Assembly: GCA_002402755.1 (NCBI GenBank)
Contig: DHGK01000309.1
Coordinates: forward strand, 1 to 6,617
From: Planctomycetes bacterium UBA4800
Lineage (GTDB): Bacteria; Planctomycetota; UBA8108; UBA8890; UBA8898
Direction: 5' to 3'
DNA: 6,617 nucleotides
Made by a program: the position numbers and the translations under genes. Below the pieces are notes generated by a model, which had not been told where the DNA came from, made no database searches, and worked only from the letters and a program-made list of their open reading frames with translations. Below are positions 6,452 to 6,617 of this stretch, in pieces; position 1 is the stretch's first letter, and each line of letters begins with the position of its first letter.

Positions 6452-6480
6452 CCCGGGGATCTTCCCCGACTTCCCCCGGG
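6452..6480. repeat. Alternative GC-rich hairpins
   Basis: CCCGGGG (6452-6458) can pair with CCCCGGG (6474-6480) over a 15-nt loop, or its CGGGG part (6454-6458) with CCCCG (6464-6468) over a 5-nt loop. The two are mutually exclusive. No T-tract follows on either strand. Confidence 0.4.
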
Positions 6481-6499
6481 CCTGTCCTGTGTGGTCCTG

Positions 6500-6528
6500 A
6501 GACAGTCGTCTGTGTTCAAGAACAAGAC
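6500..6528. repeat. Imperfect palindrome with competing AGAC arms
   Basis: GTCTgTGTTC (6508-6517) pairs with GAACAAGAC (6520-6528) with one bulged G, centred on the perfect TGTTCAAGAACA (6513-6524). The GTCT arm at 6508-6511 can instead pair with AGAC at 6500-6503. AGACAGT occurs twice as a direct repeat (6500-6506 and 6525-6531). The size and symmetry would suit a dimeric regulator's operator or a small RNA switch; neither is proven. Confidence 0.4.
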
Positions 6529-6617
6529 AGTTTGAGAGGCCTTCGGGCGCTCGAAAATGAACGCGGACACATCATGCGTAACCGTTCACAGCGCATCCCG
6601 AACACGCGAATCTCCGC

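Larger units (their letters stand above)
6253..6617. other. Non-coding, structured region upstream of gspK
   Basis: This 365-bp stretch holds no convincing gene. The only sizeable frame (6370-6570, minus) has unbalanced composition and no recognisable domain. It is less uniformly GC-rich than the coding parts and contains several inverted repeats: 6316-6363, 6405-6417, 6452-6480, 6500-6528 and 6531-6555. It also carries the 11-bp TCTGCGGCTCT shared with the left-hand repeat. It probably contains the operon promoter, and possibly the transcript end of a gene lying beyond the window. Confidence 0.6.

Noticed and set aside
6370..6570. Small minus-strand frame of 66 codons upstream of gspK
   Set aside because: It runs across several inverted repeats and the repeat fragment, has no ribosome binding site of note and no recognisable domain.
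1..6617. Mobile element, CRISPR array, tRNA or rRNA
   Set aside because: No transposase or integrase motifs, no regularly spaced repeats, and no tRNA arm or rRNA signature was seen in the non-coding parts.

Overview
The window is GC-rich DNA from a Gram-negative (diderm) bacterium. That follows from four consecutive minus-strand genes for the inner-membrane part of a type II secretion system (T2SS), a machine that requires an outer membrane. The phylum cannot be fixed from this sequence. The very long GspK, the ATPase-like GspL and a dispersed CTCTGCGG-type intergenic repeat would suit Planctomycetota/PVC or another less-studied lineage better than a model proteobacterium, but this is a guess.

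Layout, left to right. Positions 1-174 are non-coding, with a T-rich CTCTGCGG repeat, a perfect 10-bp hairpin and a candidate -10 box directly before the first gene. Positions 175-912 (+) encode a type III pantothenate kinase (coaX). It has most of the family motifs but lacks the Asp of the first phosphate-binding motif. A 28-bp convergent gap with a GC-rich hairpin separates it from the T2SS genes, which run leftwards from about 6246 to 941. Their order of transcription is gspK (minor pseudopilin), an unrecognised bitopic membrane protein, gspL (PilM-like ATPase-fold domain fused to a PilN-like membrane and periplasmic domain) and gspM/pilO-like. Spacing is tight (11-bp gap, 4-bp GTGA overlap, 22-bp gap), and the last three genes have strong purine-rich ribosome binding sites, so this is one operon. 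Positions 6253-6617 hold no convincing gene, but contain several inverted repeats and a weak candidate promoter for the operon.

How the genes work together: by family knowledge GspK sits at the tip of the pseudopilus, and GspL and GspM form the platform that links the secretion ATPase GspE to pseudopilus assembly. The bitopic protein between K and L has one membrane helix, a long Pro/Ala-rich extracytoplasmic part and a beta-rich middle. Its position suggests an extra or substitute component, possibly doing the job of GspC, but no homology could be recognised. GspC, D, E, F, G, H, I, J, N and O are not in the window, and the convergent coaX ends the operon, so the rest must be encoded elsewhere. 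No mobile element, CRISPR array, tRNA or rRNA was seen. The points most worth a second look are the bitopic protein, the coaX motif loss and probable leaderless start, the GspL with apparently intact ATP-site motifs, and the structured region upstream of gspK.
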